Shown here one piece after another: positions 27,010 to 39,189 of a stretch of DNA of 64,000 nucleotides. The position numbers and the translations under genes are program-made. The notes under the pieces were generated by a model. It was not told the origin of the DNA. It saw only the letters and a list, made by a program, of their open reading frames with translations, and searched no databases. Every line of letters starts with the position of its first letter. Position 1 is the stretch's first letter. The stretch comes from Hermatobates lingyangjiaoensis (taxonomy: Eukaryota > Arthropoda > Insecta > Hemiptera > Hermatobatidae): the NCBI GenBank assembly GCA_026182355.1, contig JAPFBL010000003.1:2567001-2631000 (forward strand), written 5' to 3'.

Positions 27010-27237
27010 TGTTAAACTTCTTACAAGTAGAAGGTGAAACAAAGGGCAGCCTAAAGTTACGCCGAGACTCTTGATATCGTTGTCTCAAGTTGTCTTTTTA
27101 AATTAAGTTTAAGTTAATCTCTGGTGTTATAAATTTGACAGATTTTGGTATTCAAGTTTATCCAAAATTCTAGTTGCGAATCTTACACTAATAATTATAA
27201 TGAAATCACTTATTTGCGGTAATTATGTTTCTACTCA

Positions 27238-27472
27238 ATTGCTTTGGGACCTTGCATTGTTGTTTTTGGGGGTGTTCAAACAAATTCATTAGAGCTGGTA
27301 GTGTTAGTGACTTGAGTAATGTCATAGTTTTATGACGCTGGTGTTAGATTGAAGTTACCAGAATTGGAATGGGAAGCAAAAATAGCTGTATATTTCATTG
27401 CATTTGATAATGATTTGTAAGATTATGTGACACTTGACCAGTTATACTTGATTTGAATTTTTTTTTAAGACA
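27238..27472 (+). repeat. Direct repeat copy 1 (about 230 bp)
   Basis: Begins near gctttgggacctt and is repeated in the same orientation at 28141-28376 with an estimated one difference per ten bases. The 670 bp between the copies are not repeated. This could be a pair of short LTRs around a small interior, or an old local duplication. No primer-binding site or TG...CA ends were apparent. Confidence 0.7.
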
Positions 27473-28140
27473 CTTCACTAATTGTACTTTTGAAACACTA
27501 TGGTGAAAATTCATAGTGAAAATGTGATTTGACTAAGGTGAACATCTTCCCAAAGAACTTATGTTTTAGAGAGTTCTAAAATCCCATAAGCAAACGAAAA
27601 ATTATATAGATAGGAGAGATCCACTTAATCGCTGTTAGTTGATTAACTGATTAACAAGATATTCAAATTTTGATTTGTTGTAGGAAAAGAATTTTGAGTT
27701 GTGTAGATGTCTATTCATATCTGTTATCATCAGAGTACGTCCAAGTAGACAATCAACAGTAGCCTGACAAGAATAAAAATTTTTGATTATTATGTTCAGA
27801 AAAACAGGAATTAATACCTTTCGCAGTATCATGTCATGTAAATTTAGATAATTTTGTAAATTTGCTGGGGATCAAGAATCAATTTTGTGTTTCAAACAAA
27901 AATTTCCTCATAAAAATTTAAAGACCGTGGTAACATGAAAATGTCAGTACCCGTGATTATTGATTTCCGTCAAGATAATAATTACCACGGTTTAACCGAC
28001 AAAACTTGCTATTTAATTTTAAAAATTTTCAGACGTAACAGAATTGGATTAACAGCAGTTACAGAAATGTCATAACTTTTTGACATTTTTCTAGTTGATT
28101 GGCGCATAATTGATGATCCGCTTTGAGACATATACATATG

Positions 28141-28376
28141 ATTGTTTTGGGACCTTGGAGTGTTGTTTTTGGGGGTGTTCAAACAAATACATTAGAGCTG
28201 GTAGTGTTAGTGGCTTGAGTAATGTCATAGTTTCATGCCGATGGTGTTAGATTGAAGTTACCAATATTGGAATGGGCAGCAGAAATAGCTGTATATTTCA
28301 TTGTATTTGATAATGATATGTAAGATTAGGTGATTGAAGATATTACACCATTATACTTGATTTGTATTTTTTTTAT
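28141..28376 (+). repeat. Direct repeat copy 2 (about 230 bp)
   Basis: Partner of 27238-27472. Shared blocks include gttgtttttgggggtgttca, the block beginning tagagctggtagtgttagtg, and aatagctgtatatttcattg. The copies diverge near their 3' ends. Confidence 0.7.
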
Positions 28377-28379
28377 GTA

Positions 28380-30190
28380 TTAGGCGCTTTTGTTTTGAAT
28401 CAATACATAAATTAAAGTCTTGTACAGCTGTATACCTGTAATAATTTTTGAAAGCAATTAAAGTCAGTGAAAAGTGTGAGTAATTCTAAATTTACATCTA
28501 GAATTAATGTACCTGATGTAAGGATACCTGTATTGTTTACCGCATGCTATTTGTAAGAGTTATCCATTTTATCTTTTTACATTGTGGAAACTAAGATAAC
28601 ATCTGCACCGTTGTCACTGGAAATTCTAATTTGAAATTTTTATTTTGAACAAAGAGGCGAAATTTACTAGACATTTTATTGTCCTTAGAATTCATCCTAC
28701 CAAAAACTTGGTGGAGTGCACTTTTCATATTTTCACATGTTTCCATAACAAAAATGATAGAAACATTATTTTCTTTGGGTATTAAATTGTGGTTTAGAGG
28801 GTTATGAGTAATTATATAGGATATACAAGATGTTATTTCTATACTGGCTCTTACACCGGCTTCAATTAAGTGATACTGCTACCACTGCTCCTCTAATGTC
28901 GTGATTTTACTCAAAATGTTTTCAAGAGTCGTATCACTCCGTCCCTCTTTTTAAAATAACCGTAAACAGAGATTCATCTCAATGATTTCATTAGCAATTA
29001 ATGAAAGATTAGCTAGTGCCTCATCACTAAGTATTATAGTATTTTCACTCAACTCGTAACTTTTCTAAACTAACTTAAGTAGATTTTATCTGGAATATCG
29101 GTACCTGTTAACATCTTCACCTATAGTGGAATATGACTGAGCTTCTTATCTCACACTTCTAGTCCAGATAGCAGGATTTTAATATTATTTTCATCTACTA
29201 AACTTGAAAATGCCTAGCAACCTATCTTTAGCAAAAGAATATTTCTTTTTATATTCTTCACTAGACATATCTAAATATTTCCAACATGTTTAGCGACCAG
29301 CGGGGAGATAAAGTAGTTAAATGTTGTCTTCTCCGTGGGATGGAATACGTTTGAATAAGACCTTGAATCAGTTTCTATTGAACATTGTTAGTACTTACTC
29401 CTGCTAACGAGTGTTGTCAGTGCCTCTCTTGTTCAAGGCTTCGGAGTCCCCCACATGCAATCGACTTTTGCATTTGAAACTAACAACATTTCAATATCAT
29501 TAAATGCACATTTCTTGCAGATTGACAACTCGTGATAAATCCTATTTTTAGGAACAAAGTGTCTTTTCCTTTTAAACTTATTTCTGTTTAGCTAGTAATT
29601 ACAGTGAAGCCACAAAACATATTTAAAATTATTTGTTTTCATTTAATATATCTTCATGTTGTAACACACATAATCTAATAGCAATTAATATATATATATA
29701 CAATATAAAAAGGATATATGCATGTATTATGTATTAATTTAATGAGTTGTTCATGTAATATTCATAGAGTCCTAATATTATATTTTAAATGGGAACAATA
29801 AAAATACAAGCGACTGAGTACAAAAGATAAGGCGATTGAGCACAAAAGAAATGCGGTGGAGATATAACGATTTGCCAGTTGACCGGTTTAGGTTAAAATC
29901 ACTGATGCCTTTATATTTAATAACTTACCTTTGTATACATTTTTTTTGGATATTATGTGATTTTCATACTGTTTTGAATGTATTTTTTTTAAACAGGATC
30001 TCCTTTTAAATATTTTTATTAAAAAATGTTTATTCTCTGAGAGATGAATAACAAAAGTAAACAGACAACAGATAAATTCGAAAATTCATTATACCTTCGA
30101 CATGCCCTTTTGACCTACAATCAATTTTACCTATTTCAATTTTTTAAATAAACCTAAATAAAGATATAGAATTTCATTATATATAATAAA
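28380..30190. other. Intergenic AT-rich DNA, no gene seen
   Basis: No supported feature apart from a short (TA)n run near 29688-29700. Confidence 0.4.
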
Positions 30191-30193
30191 GAA

Positions 30194-30510
30194 ATAGGGT
30201 AGTCCATGCAATGGCAACGTGCTCGCCTCTGTAGTAGTAAATCTGGGTTTCAATATCCACTCTGGCTCTTGATTTATTCACGCAGGAGGTAAAAAAAAAT
30301 CGGAGGACATCGTCTTTGGAAAGGACGTTAAACCATTGGTCCTAAGCCTGTACGATCTGAGTTACTCGTTGAAGATCCCTACTCTAAATTAACTTTACTT
30401 AGGCAAAATGTAGGACTCCTAAAGTAGAATGTTCATTATTTGGTATCACAAGAAGTCAATGTTGGTCTATGTGTTTTATCTCGTGGAACTGTTGCTGCAG
30501 CCTAACCTAA
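30194..30510 (+). mobile_element. tRNA-derived SINE, decayed copy
   Basis: Colinear with the SINE at 38868: gtgctcgcctct, gatttattcacgc, ggacgttaaac, gatccctactctaaat and a 3' end of cagcctaacctaa. The A and B boxes are badly eroded (ggtttcaatatcc for the B box), so this copy is old and probably not transcribed by RNA polymerase III. AT-rich stretches on both sides could be its target duplication but are too simple to trust. Confidence 0.75.
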
Positions 30511-32090
30511 TATATATAAAATAATATAGTATAAATATATAAAAATTTTGATTTTTAAAGATTAAGAAAAATTCTTTTCCGTACAAGATATTCTTTGCTT
30601 ATACTACAAAGTTCGACTTTGAGTTGGACTAGGACAAAATGTATGGTTCTTGTTGGTTGGCACCCGTTAAAGTCATGAATGAGTCAGATTACGGGTAATT
30701 ATTCCTTTATTTACATTTGTTTTATTGTAATTTTAATTATGTACCTGAAACCTGATAGCTCCGTTTCATCCACTTCACCGTATCTTCCATTGATCATATC
30801 AAGCTGTTAATGAAGAGTATCACACTGTTAATGTGCACAAGATTTACATTATTGTAAGCACAGTAACGTACTTAGACGTACGTAAACGTACGTAACGCAC
30901 TTAGTCTGTCTCAGCAATATATGTAACTTTAACGAAATGGAGTAATATTGTCCAGTTGATTTATTATAATGGAATTTTAAAATACAAAAATTTATGTATT
31001 TTACTGATAACGGTTTGTTCCATACACATGAGTTTTATGTGCTTTCCTATCATTTTTTCTCAGATGATATATATATACTAAACTCTTTTTCATAATTCCA
31101 TTATATGTACTTTGTACTTTTTAACTAAACAATTTTTCATCATAATTTGATTGATTAAGTTCTAAGTTAATGGTTCAATCGAATTATCGAATCAGCTAAG
31201 TTAATGGTTTTATTTTAAAATGAATTTTTTAAAAGTGAAGTTCAGGATCGATAAAGCCAAAGGTTTTTTTTTGTTTGTTGGTGTTGAAGTAATATATAGT
31301 AGAAGATCTCAACTAAAAATACGGCAATATTTTCATTAGCATGTATTATCGTGAGGTACTGACGAGAAATGGAGCGTTTGGCTGCGCATTTCAAAACAAG
31401 AAGAGCTGATTGGTACGCTTGAACGTTAATAGTTCGCTTTATGGTTTATAGGTAATCAGGCAGAGTACCCTGTTTAGTAAGATTCAAAATTGTTTAACTG
31501 TTGTGCACAATAGCATTTAAAAACAAGTAAAAGTATATTTCTTTATCTACCAGCCACAATTACAAGTTTTACGCTATTTTGGTTATCCAAGGGGTGAAAT
31601 GTAGGTCATTTTACGATGATACCCATTAAGCATTCATGGCTTACTCTATCGGGGATGCCATCAGAACCTGGTATTACCCATTCGAGTGTCCATCTCGCCC
31701 AGTGTAGCTTGCTTCGGTAATATAATGGCAACTCGTGTATCCAATATACCTCTCACCGTTCACATAAATATATAATGTAAAATTAAATTTTAATATACAT
31801 TTTTAAAATTCAATTCAATTAAAAATTTTCCTTGTTTTTTAAATGAATAATATTTTACTTTGTATAATATCTCATTTAAAAAAGATTTATCTAACTTTTA
31901 GGTTATTAATAACTAATTCACTTCAAACTTTCTGTAATATACTGTGTAAATATTTTTCTTTTCAAAAATATTCAAAGGTTCTTTCTGTCAAAAGAAATTT
32001 GATGTTTCTCTGTCGTCTATATTCAAAGTTTATCTAATTTCCGTTATGATCAGCAAGCAGTTTATGATCAGACGTCAAGCATTTCTGATT
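30511..32090. other. Intergenic DNA, no gene seen
   Basis: AT-rich; the short motif cgtacgtaa is repeated near 30875-30900. No gene or clear transposon. Confidence 0.4.
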
Positions 32091-32093
32091 TGG

Positions 32094-32172
32094 AGTCCGT
32101 AGTGTCGTAGTGATAGCTGACTGTCGATAGTATTGATGGTTCGACGTCTGAATCTTGCTTAATCAATATTTT
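32094..32172 (+). mobile_element. Possible tRNA-like SINE head
   Basis: A stretch resembles a tRNA-derived promoter: an A-box-like gtcgtagtgatagc at 32104-32117 and a B-box-like ggttcgacgtc at 32138-32148. It is followed by low-complexity T-rich sequence and lacks the body of the other SINE family, so it would be a different family or a chance match. Confidence 0.3.
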
Positions 32173-32528
32173 TTTGTGTAAAAAATAAAAAAATATTTTT
32201 TTGTGTAAAAAAAAGTTATAATTGAATTATAAAATATCAAGAAAAAGCAATTTTTCTAACAGAAATGGTGACTTGTTTGTAAGGTCACTTTCTCGTAGTT
32301 TGGAAAGAGTATTCCATTTTTCAGTGCTTTATCGTAAAGTTTCAGTTAAATAATTGTAGAATAGTATATGCATGCATATAAATATATAGCTATAAGTTAT
32401 ACTCAAATCATAAACCATATAGCATAATAATGAAAGTATGTGTTGTAAGTGCTCTTTGTTTGTTAATATAGTCGAAACGTATAGTGATTAGGAAAAACAA
32501 TTTTTTATTTAGAGATCCTCTGAACATA

Positions 32529-33442
32529 CAAGGTGTGTAAATAAAGTAGTGAGACTGATTTTTTTTTAATTTTCTATTCAAATATAATTACAATGTGATA
32601 TTGTCACCTTCAAAATAGTTCCCTTCGGAAGCCACACATCGCTGGAGACGGTCCTTCCAATCATTGTAGCATTGCTGAACTCGGATTCTGGAATGGCCTT
32701 CAGCTGGTCGGTTACAGCAGTTTGTATGTTTTGTAGTGTCCCGAAATGAGTTCCCTTGAGGTGATTTTTCAATCTCGGGAAGAGGAAAGTCACAAGGACT
32801 CAAGTCTGGTGAATAAGGAGGCTGAGGAGCAACAGGAATGTTTTTACTGGCCAAAAACTCGTTTATTGAGATGGCAGTGTGACAGGGCGCGTTGTCGTGA
32901 TGCAACACCCACTTGTCTTTGATGTTTGGCCGCACACGAAGGACTCTTTTTCGAAGTCTTTCAAGGACCTCACGGTAGAAGTGCTGATTAAGCGTCGATC
33001 TGAACGCACAAGGTTCCGTACTCTGTTGACATTTTCATCGGTGTTTGCACTTGAAGGCCTTCCGCTTCGTGGTTCATCTTCAATCGACTCTCTTCCTTCT
33101 GAAAATTCCTTAAACCACCGAAAAACCTGTGCCCTTGATAAAACACGTTCTCCATAGGCCTCCTGAAGTTTTTCAAAAGTTTCGGTTGCATTATGTCCAA
33201 GTCTGAAGCAAAATTTGATTGCACACCGCTGCTCAACTTTGAGGTCACTCATTTTTAAAACGCTCAAGAAAAAACCATTTCACGAAAACCAACGCTACGG
33301 ACAAACAAATGACTGTGGCGAGTTCAGATTCATACTGGAGGCGAATCACACGTGCACCTGACGCTACTCAAGGCCACGCGTCTCCAGCGTTGCCAGATCG
33401 AAAGCGACGTTGCCAGTCTCACTTCTTTATTTATACACTTCG
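32529..33442 (-). mobile_element. mariner (irritans-like) transposon, internally deleted
   Basis: A 914-bp element bounded by TA dinucleotides (32527-32528 and 33443-33444), the standard mariner target duplication. The ends are about 29-bp terminal inverted repeats: 32529-32557 against 33414-33442, sharing gtgt-taaataaag and agtgagactg. A full mariner is about 1.3 kb; the missing few hundred bases lie inside the transposase gene. It is a non-autonomous relic that could only have moved with transposase supplied elsewhere. Confidence 0.93.
32588..33249 (-). pseudogene. mariner transposase, deleted and frameshifted
   Basis: The start (33249 downwards, MSDLKVEQRCAIKFCFRLGH) is the N-terminal helix-turn-helix DNA-binding domain of mariner transposases, through the conserved RSGRPSS linker and LVRSDRRL. 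An internal deletion then removes the first catalytic Asp and joins to the C-terminal catalytic part in another frame: HDNAPCHTA, then PPYSPDLSPCDF, with 34 residues between the two Asp (the D34D spacing of mariner), and ending with YFEGDN, typical of the irritans subfamily. Further frameshifts follow the last Asp. It cannot make active enzyme. Confidence 0.92.
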
Positions 33443-33904
33443 TATATTTATGGGTGGGTGGGTGGATGGGTAAATATAATATATTTTAAACACTTAGTAA
33501 ACTACAATTAAATAAATCGTAACAAATATATAGTTATTAGTATGTTAAAGAGGTTTAGATGCTGTATTCTACTACGTCTCAAACTTACCAATGGTGGATT
33601 ATCGTTCTTTATGTCAAAACGTAAACAAATTGAAACTCATTCTACTATTGATTCTACAAATTTTAGATTTTGTACTAACTATTTTCATAAAATGAATATT
33701 GAATGACAAAAATATTGTGATTTTACAATACTGAAGAAGAAATAATGTACTAAAAATGACAACTAAGGGTCTATCTGCAATAACCTAATTCTTCAACTAC
33801 AATGATTTTATTTTTGTTAAACTGACAAGATTAGTTTGACGACTCTATTACTATGAAATTTCACAATATGCTTACATGAGAGTTATATTAAATTGGTTAT
33901 CTGA

Positions 33905-33962
33905 AAGCCCGATATATTTACATATAGTAATGTTGAGTGTAGACCACTACTTATTTTTTTAT
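33905..33962 (-). repeat. 5' end fragment of repeat family R1
   Basis: Reverse complement of the start of the R1 element at 34399 (agtggtctacactcaacatt). It lies 440 bp upstream in opposite orientation, so the two together form a large inverted pair. Confidence 0.5.
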
Positions 33963-34398
33963 TACTAGTATTGTAAAATTAGTATGACATATAAAAAATA
34001 AAAAGAAAACATATAGAAGAAAGTACTTTTCTTTATTTTTAACTGGTTACGAGTATAATATAAGTCTCCTTGAAGAGGGGTTTCACTTCATTGGAACGAA
34101 GTAACGAAAAGTAAATTTGAAATGGAATGGGAACAAATAGAATTATGATATCAAATTTCAAAAATCATACTGCTGCATGTTTTCCTAATTGTCATAATCT
34201 GAGATTGAGTAGTAATTGGTGAGAGAGATAAAGGGGCACGGAGTGTGGTGAGAAGAGAGAGTTGTATAGTGAGAATATACAAAAAGGGTGAGAAGCACAT
34301 TCCTTATCTGATTTATTTCTCACATCTCTCACTTTCCCTTTCTTTTTCTCAGTATAAGTAAACTTGTGTTTATTTTGCCAGCATTTCAGGCATACATT

Positions 34399-34738
34399 AA
34401 AAAAATCTGGAGTGGTCTACACTCAACATTACCATAAGTAAATATAATATCATACTTCTTGGGTATAATGTATAATGTTCTATATAAGTATCATATAAAT
34501 GCCTAATTTGGAGTAGTTTATTAGTCTCGGATAGATGAACTTCATCCATCAAAGTGGACCGTAGCATGTTCACAAACTTTGGATACGTACTCACCCACCC
34601 ACCCGCACACACTCAGATATCACCGAAAGAACTTCATTAATCGATTTCTGGGACCTCAAAACATATAATTCTTTCAAAATCTCGAGATCGAATTTTTTAC
34701 GGTCACTAAATATTTACTTGTAGTAAAGTAAAAATATC
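34399..34738 (+). mobile_element. R1 repeat, about 340-bp member
   Basis: Begins aaaaaatctggagtgg, tctacactcaacatt, and ends with the block ctcgagatcgaattttt and a 16-bp motif (ttacttgtagtaaagt) that is the near reverse complement of one near the start (acattaccataagtaa). Other members share both ends but differ in length (about 410 bp at 46169, 1.5 kb at 60633). This suggests a non-autonomous DNA element with subterminal inverted repeats. No coding capacity and no target duplication were identified. Confidence 0.6.
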
Positions 34739-34739
34739 T

Positions 34740-35860
34740 TAAAAATTAAAATTATTATAACTGTTGTATTTGAATTATTAATAAATTTTGCTTGAATCAT
34801 GAATAATTAGTGTTGAGTAGTACAATGTAAAGAGGAAATGGTGAAGCAGATTGAACGGTTGCGTTCGTCAGAGCACCACTTGGGTTGGATGGAATCGTGA
34901 ACAGAGCAAGGATTTGGATTGGACTTAGCGGGTTGATTTAGAGTGCATTCTGCGTAACAGAGGCCGCCCTACAACACTGGCTTTATCCCTCTTTAGAGGA
35001 CAATAAATCGACCAGCCTTAGGCGAAATTTACTAGCTCTACCGGCTAAACAACGTTATTCAAGTGTTTGACAAATGTATTATTGAACTAAAATTATAGTT
35101 CTCGACATTATTAAATAACACCTTCAGAATAATGATTTACTCGAGAAAATGAATTTAATTAAATAATAACAAGAGGAATTGCACTAATAAACTATAGGTA
35201 TTCTCTAAGAATACTGATATAAGAATTTCCTGAAATTGAAATAACAAATAACAATTAATATTACATTGTTTGTATTTTTGTAACTAAGTTATAGTAATAA
35301 TTAAAAAAAATGAAATTTCTGGACTTTGAAGGATTTAGCGGTTTTGAGGTCTTCTGATGCCTTTAAAATTTTTTTTATAATATAGTATTTGCATTGGTAC
35401 CATTGGCTTAATTTTTGTTTGTTTATTTTTCCGCTAGTTTAAACACCTGTAACACTCTACGTATTGCTCAGATTGATGAGTGATATCTGTAGAGTTATGT
35501 TATAGTAATAAAGACAGAATCTCAATCCCAATGAAAATCTAGACAATTAGACAATGTCAGTAAACACCAGAAATTCAGAAGCTGCTACTCTTTTAGTTAT
35601 ATTTTCTCATTCAGTATTCACTAAATCTATAAAATAATATAATTAACTGAATTAGCTGAAACTCAACATAATTATAAGTAAGACTTGTAACAAATTCTTA
35701 GACAGTTAATTGAGTTTAGGTGAATTCATTTTTATCTGGCTGTTGTGTAGACACTATGTCAATCTTATAGATGACTAATAATGCACTCCTTTGCTGTAAT
35801 GTGGCTATATACGTTTTATTAGTTATCGAACTTGATCTTAAAAAATTGTACATCTTTTTT
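34740..35860. other. Intergenic DNA, no gene seen
   Basis: AT-rich with a GC-richer patch at 34840-35060 that has no recognisable gene. Confidence 0.4.
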
Positions 35861-35931
35861 AGTTTTATTGCATGCGGATCGTATTACATTCGGGCAGCTT
35901 ACATGTGATTATTGTTATTATTAAACTGAGA

Positions 35932-36201
35932 TTAAATGTCAACGAACTCGTGAAAACTGCTGTCTCGTCTGTCCAATGTACTGCTTTGTCGTTTTTCACT
36001 TCTTAAATTAACATCATGATTGTCGTTAGAGAAGTATCTAAGCCCAGTCATTGTGCCCACCTTGTGTCTGTTTTTTTCTTCATCACTCTGCGACTGCATC
36101 CTTGAAAAGTTCTCTAGGCTACAGAATGTTTGTTTGGCTCTAAACTTTTTCATCCAATTTACTACCTTATTCCTTTGTATTTCATGTGTATAGGTATCCA
36201 A
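35932..36201 (-). CDS. Possible terminal coding exon, unknown product
   Basis: An 89-codon minus-strand open stretch, hydrophilic and rich in Ser, Asp, Arg and Asn (for example FSRMQSQSDEEKNRHK near the middle, ending DSSFHEFVDI), followed 60-70 bases past the stop by AATAAA (35864-35869). The opening codon is not ATG, which fits an internal exon boundary rather than a whole gene, but no strong acceptor was found. The composition resembles a cytoplasmic tail; that is an impression only. No family recognised. Confidence 0.33.
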   Translation of the reverse strand: MDTYTHEIQRNKVVNWMKKFRAKQTFCSLENFSRMQSQSDEEKNRHKVGTMTGLRYFSNDNHDVNLRSEKRQSSTLDRRDSSFHEFVDI

Positions 36202-36447
36202 ATCATATTATTAGTTTTATTATTATTACTTTTTGACCGTATACTAACAAAAGAACCTTTCATGATATCATGTAAAACACATAATTCACCTAAACCGTCT
36301 CATATTACTACAAATAGAAGACAAAAGTTTTTTTTTCGCAATATTCTTCTTCTAATATAGTGAACTTATATACTATTAAAATTATTATTATTTGAGGTTG
36401 ACTATAGCATAGCGTCTTCAAAACTATTGTACTTTCCCCCTTCTGTA

Positions 36448-36657
36448 CTAAAGGACCCCAGCAGTTAGCTTTAACGCCTCCAAGAAGCTCTGTACTTTTA
36501 CAGGCTCCAAGGGTAAAACTTTTTCTTTGGTTTTTTTGAGTGTCCTGAGGTACATAAATCTGTGCAGCAAAGTTGCCTGACAGTCAGCCAGCAGGTGCAA
36601 CGGCGTTTCTTCCTCTTCTTTGCAGAATCTGGACAAACCATCAATGATAATGTCCAT
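36448..36657 (-). pseudogene. LINE ORF2 3' fragment with CCHC-like knuckle
   Basis: The minus-strand peptide contains RFCKEEEETPLHLLADCQA and a downstream Arg-rich segment, the Cys-x2-... Glu-Glu-Thr-x2-His-Leu-Leu-x3-Cys pattern found after the RNase H domain at the C terminus of many non-LTR retrotransposon ORF2 proteins. The first Cys of the knuckle has been replaced (SRFC). No reverse transcriptase domain was found upstream, so this is a 5'-truncated fragment, as usual for LINEs. Confidence 0.6.
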
Positions 36658-36659
36658 TC

Positions 36660-36905
36660 AGCCTCTCTACGTTTCGGGAAAAAGTGACTTCCTTTCTACT
36701 TCTTCGGGACAGTCTTCGTCTGATCCTTAGATGCACTTGTGGGAGGTTGGTTCCTACTAGTTAGCGGTTTTGGACCCTCTACGCTTCCGTAGGATGGTCT
36801 TCGGACTTCTTTCTGCTTAGTATCATACAGGTGAAAATCCCTGAAGCTCTGTCCGTTCTGGAGTAAAGCTATTTACTCAAGGGGGCCGCCTGGTACTCTT
36901 GAGGC
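36660..36905. other. GC-richer patch next to LINE fragment
   Basis: A GC-richer segment continuous with the LINE fragment. On the minus strand a short open stretch contains RRPSYGSVEGPKPLTSRNQP before a stop. It is probably part of the same or a nested retroelement, but no domain can be named. Confidence 0.3.
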
Positions 36906-37679
36906 TCCGTTCATAATACAGTAACTACTGTATCATCCATTCTTCGGCACGGATGGCATAACGCCTTGGATTGATAATAAGCTATCACATAATAGTGTGT
37001 TTTATGTTTTTTTAATTGCTCCAGAGGCAGGATGAAAATATCATAATTGCCATAAAGAACTGAAAAGCATCTTTCTAATGCACCAATATTACCGGGAAAT
37101 AATAGAGTTCTTACAGACATCAGAATTATATGTATGTCTCACAATTAGATGTGATTAAGAGTTACATTACATGTAGATTCACTGCAACATTTTTGTTAGA
37201 AAACTATTCTTCATCTTGGAAAGCATACTTATTTGATTTGAGTTTGCTTCATAGTTTTAAGCATCCCATAGATTTTACATATCATAAAAAACATATTAAA
37301 ATGTCTTTTCTTCCCCTCAGGTATTAAATCTTAAAACAAGAAGTAAGTCTTGATTGATTGTGATGTACAAGCTCCAAGTCAGTGTAAACAAATTTGACAC
37401 GCAGGCATTTCATTAGTCCAAGTTGAGTTTTAAGTTATTATAGCTATATATCCTTTATAGTAGTCAAAATTGCTTCAATTTGTTTTATCACATACCAATT
37501 TTTTGGTATTTCTTCACAAAATTTTATTTTCTATTCTTAGCTAAATCATTAAATGTACCATAACGGCCCTCATTCATGTAATTTCAACGAAAAGTATTCA
37601 TCTCATTCTCTGATAAAGAACTATTTTGAGTATACTGCCATTATGATCAGTCAAACACTGTGAAGTGCTTTGTTTCCAG

Positions 37680-37880
37680 ACAAAGGTGCTTTGTAGCGCC
37701 CCCAAGGTGCTTCAAAGGTGCTTTGACTACACAGCCCCCACCCAACCATTGACACACACAGACATCAACAAAACATCTTCAAAAAATGACTTTGGAAACC
37801 TCAAAACATGACATCTGTAAAAATCTCGTAATCTAATTTTTTCATCAATACTATACTTTACTTACAGTAAAGTTAAAAAG
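37680..37880 (+). repeat. 3' part of an R1 repeat
   Basis: Shares the R1 3' block: gacttt-gaaacctcaaaacat, aaatctcgtaatc and actatactttacttacagtaaagt. The upstream part has three copies of aaggtgcttt and a C-rich run, as other R1 members also have C-rich cacccaccc before the 3' block. Confidence 0.5.
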
Positions 37881-38853
37881 CACAACATAGTGGCTATAAA
37901 GTTGGAAATAAAGCAACAACGAAAAATCATAAAATCTTGATCAAAATTATGATGGAATCTCAAAAGGTGAATGAAACACCCCAGCGTGGCCACCGCTCTG
38001 AAGAGAGGCATCAAGGGCCAGTTAATAGTCAATGCTGACCAACAAAAACAGTCGAACAACTCTTACTTAGATGAATAAGATTCTATTCAACCTCTAAGGT
38101 TGCTAATTGAATGCTAAACCCTTATCAAGAAATATACCAATTTTAGGAAAATTATCGTTACATCTCAATACCTCCTGCAAGGGGATACATTTTAGAATTA
38201 GGAACACCCTTTGCTAGTGTGGTTCAAACTGGAAAATGTAAACTTATCCTAAAGGATATGAGACGGAAACAAATTAAAAGATGGACCACCATATTAATAA
38301 CAAAGTACAGAGCTTTTAAGCAGAGAACAAAGTTTTATCAAAACGGTACAGAAACAGATTTGAAACTCTGAGAGATAATATTTGTGTCACTATACTGCTT
38401 TCAGCTTAGAATACAAAATCAAGAAGAATACAAAGCTGTGGTAAACGTAATGTTTGGCAATAGAGTGAAAACCCCAGTGATAAAGTAAAAAAAAGAAAAG
38501 AAAAACGCTAACACAATAACATCATTCTTTTACAAATTTTAAAACAAAAATACCATTTTAATTAGAAACAAAAAAAATATTTAAAAAAATAAAATTATTG
38601 GTTTAGGTTCTTGAAGTAATGTCCAAAATTTGACAATGCATCTCAGCCTCCTCATTATAGCATCTTTAAACCCTCCAATGACACCTTTTCATTGGCATCC
38701 AACATCTGTAGTTTAAATTTTATGAACTCATTATAATTCTCTCTTATAGTAATGATATGTCATAAACAGTTGTTTTTCTACATATTGTAGATATAAATCA
38801 TTATATGGATATGAGATTATCTTTAATGAAGTAATTCAGAATTAATATTCATT
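37880..38853. other. Intergenic DNA, no gene seen
   Basis: AT-rich, no supported feature. Confidence 0.4.
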
Positions 38854-38867
38854 ATACTCTATTGCAA

Positions 38868-39189
38868 GAGGTCAGGTTAGCTCAGTGGTTACGTGCTCGC
38901 CTCTGAACTGATAGGACCGGGGTTCGATCCCCACCTGCCCCTCGATTTATTCACGCGGGAGGTGAATAAATCTGAGCACGTCGTCCCTCGGAGAAGGACG
39001 TTAAACTGTTGGTCCCGAGCCTGTACAATGTCAGGTACTCTTTAAAGATCCCTACTCTAAATACACTTGAGTTAGGCAAAATTTAGGACTCCCACTGTAG
39101 AATCAATCTTCATTGTGTGGTATCACAATGGGCCAATGCTCGGCCTAAGTGTGTCTCTTGTGGGACTGCCACTGCAACCTAACCTAACC
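38868..39189 (+). mobile_element. tRNA-derived SINE with target duplication
   Basis: A 322-bp SINE flanked by 14-bp direct repeats atactctat[t/c]gcaa (38854-38867 and 39190-39203), one mismatch. The head has clear RNA polymerase III boxes: tagctcagtgg (A box, 38878-38888) and ggttcgatcc (B box, 38921-38930). The body has no coding capacity. It ends in two CCTAA units instead of poly(A). It depends on LINE machinery in trans; which LINE is unknown, though the 3' end should match its tail. The intact boxes and target duplication suggest a fairly recent insertion. Confidence 0.9.

Noticed and set aside
34840..35060. SINE or tRNA-like sequence on the minus strand
   Set aside because: An A-box-like string was seen but no B box at the right distance and no family body.
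38868..38945. Genuine tRNA gene
   Set aside because: A and B boxes are present but the acceptor stem does not close, and a SINE body, tail and target duplication follow.
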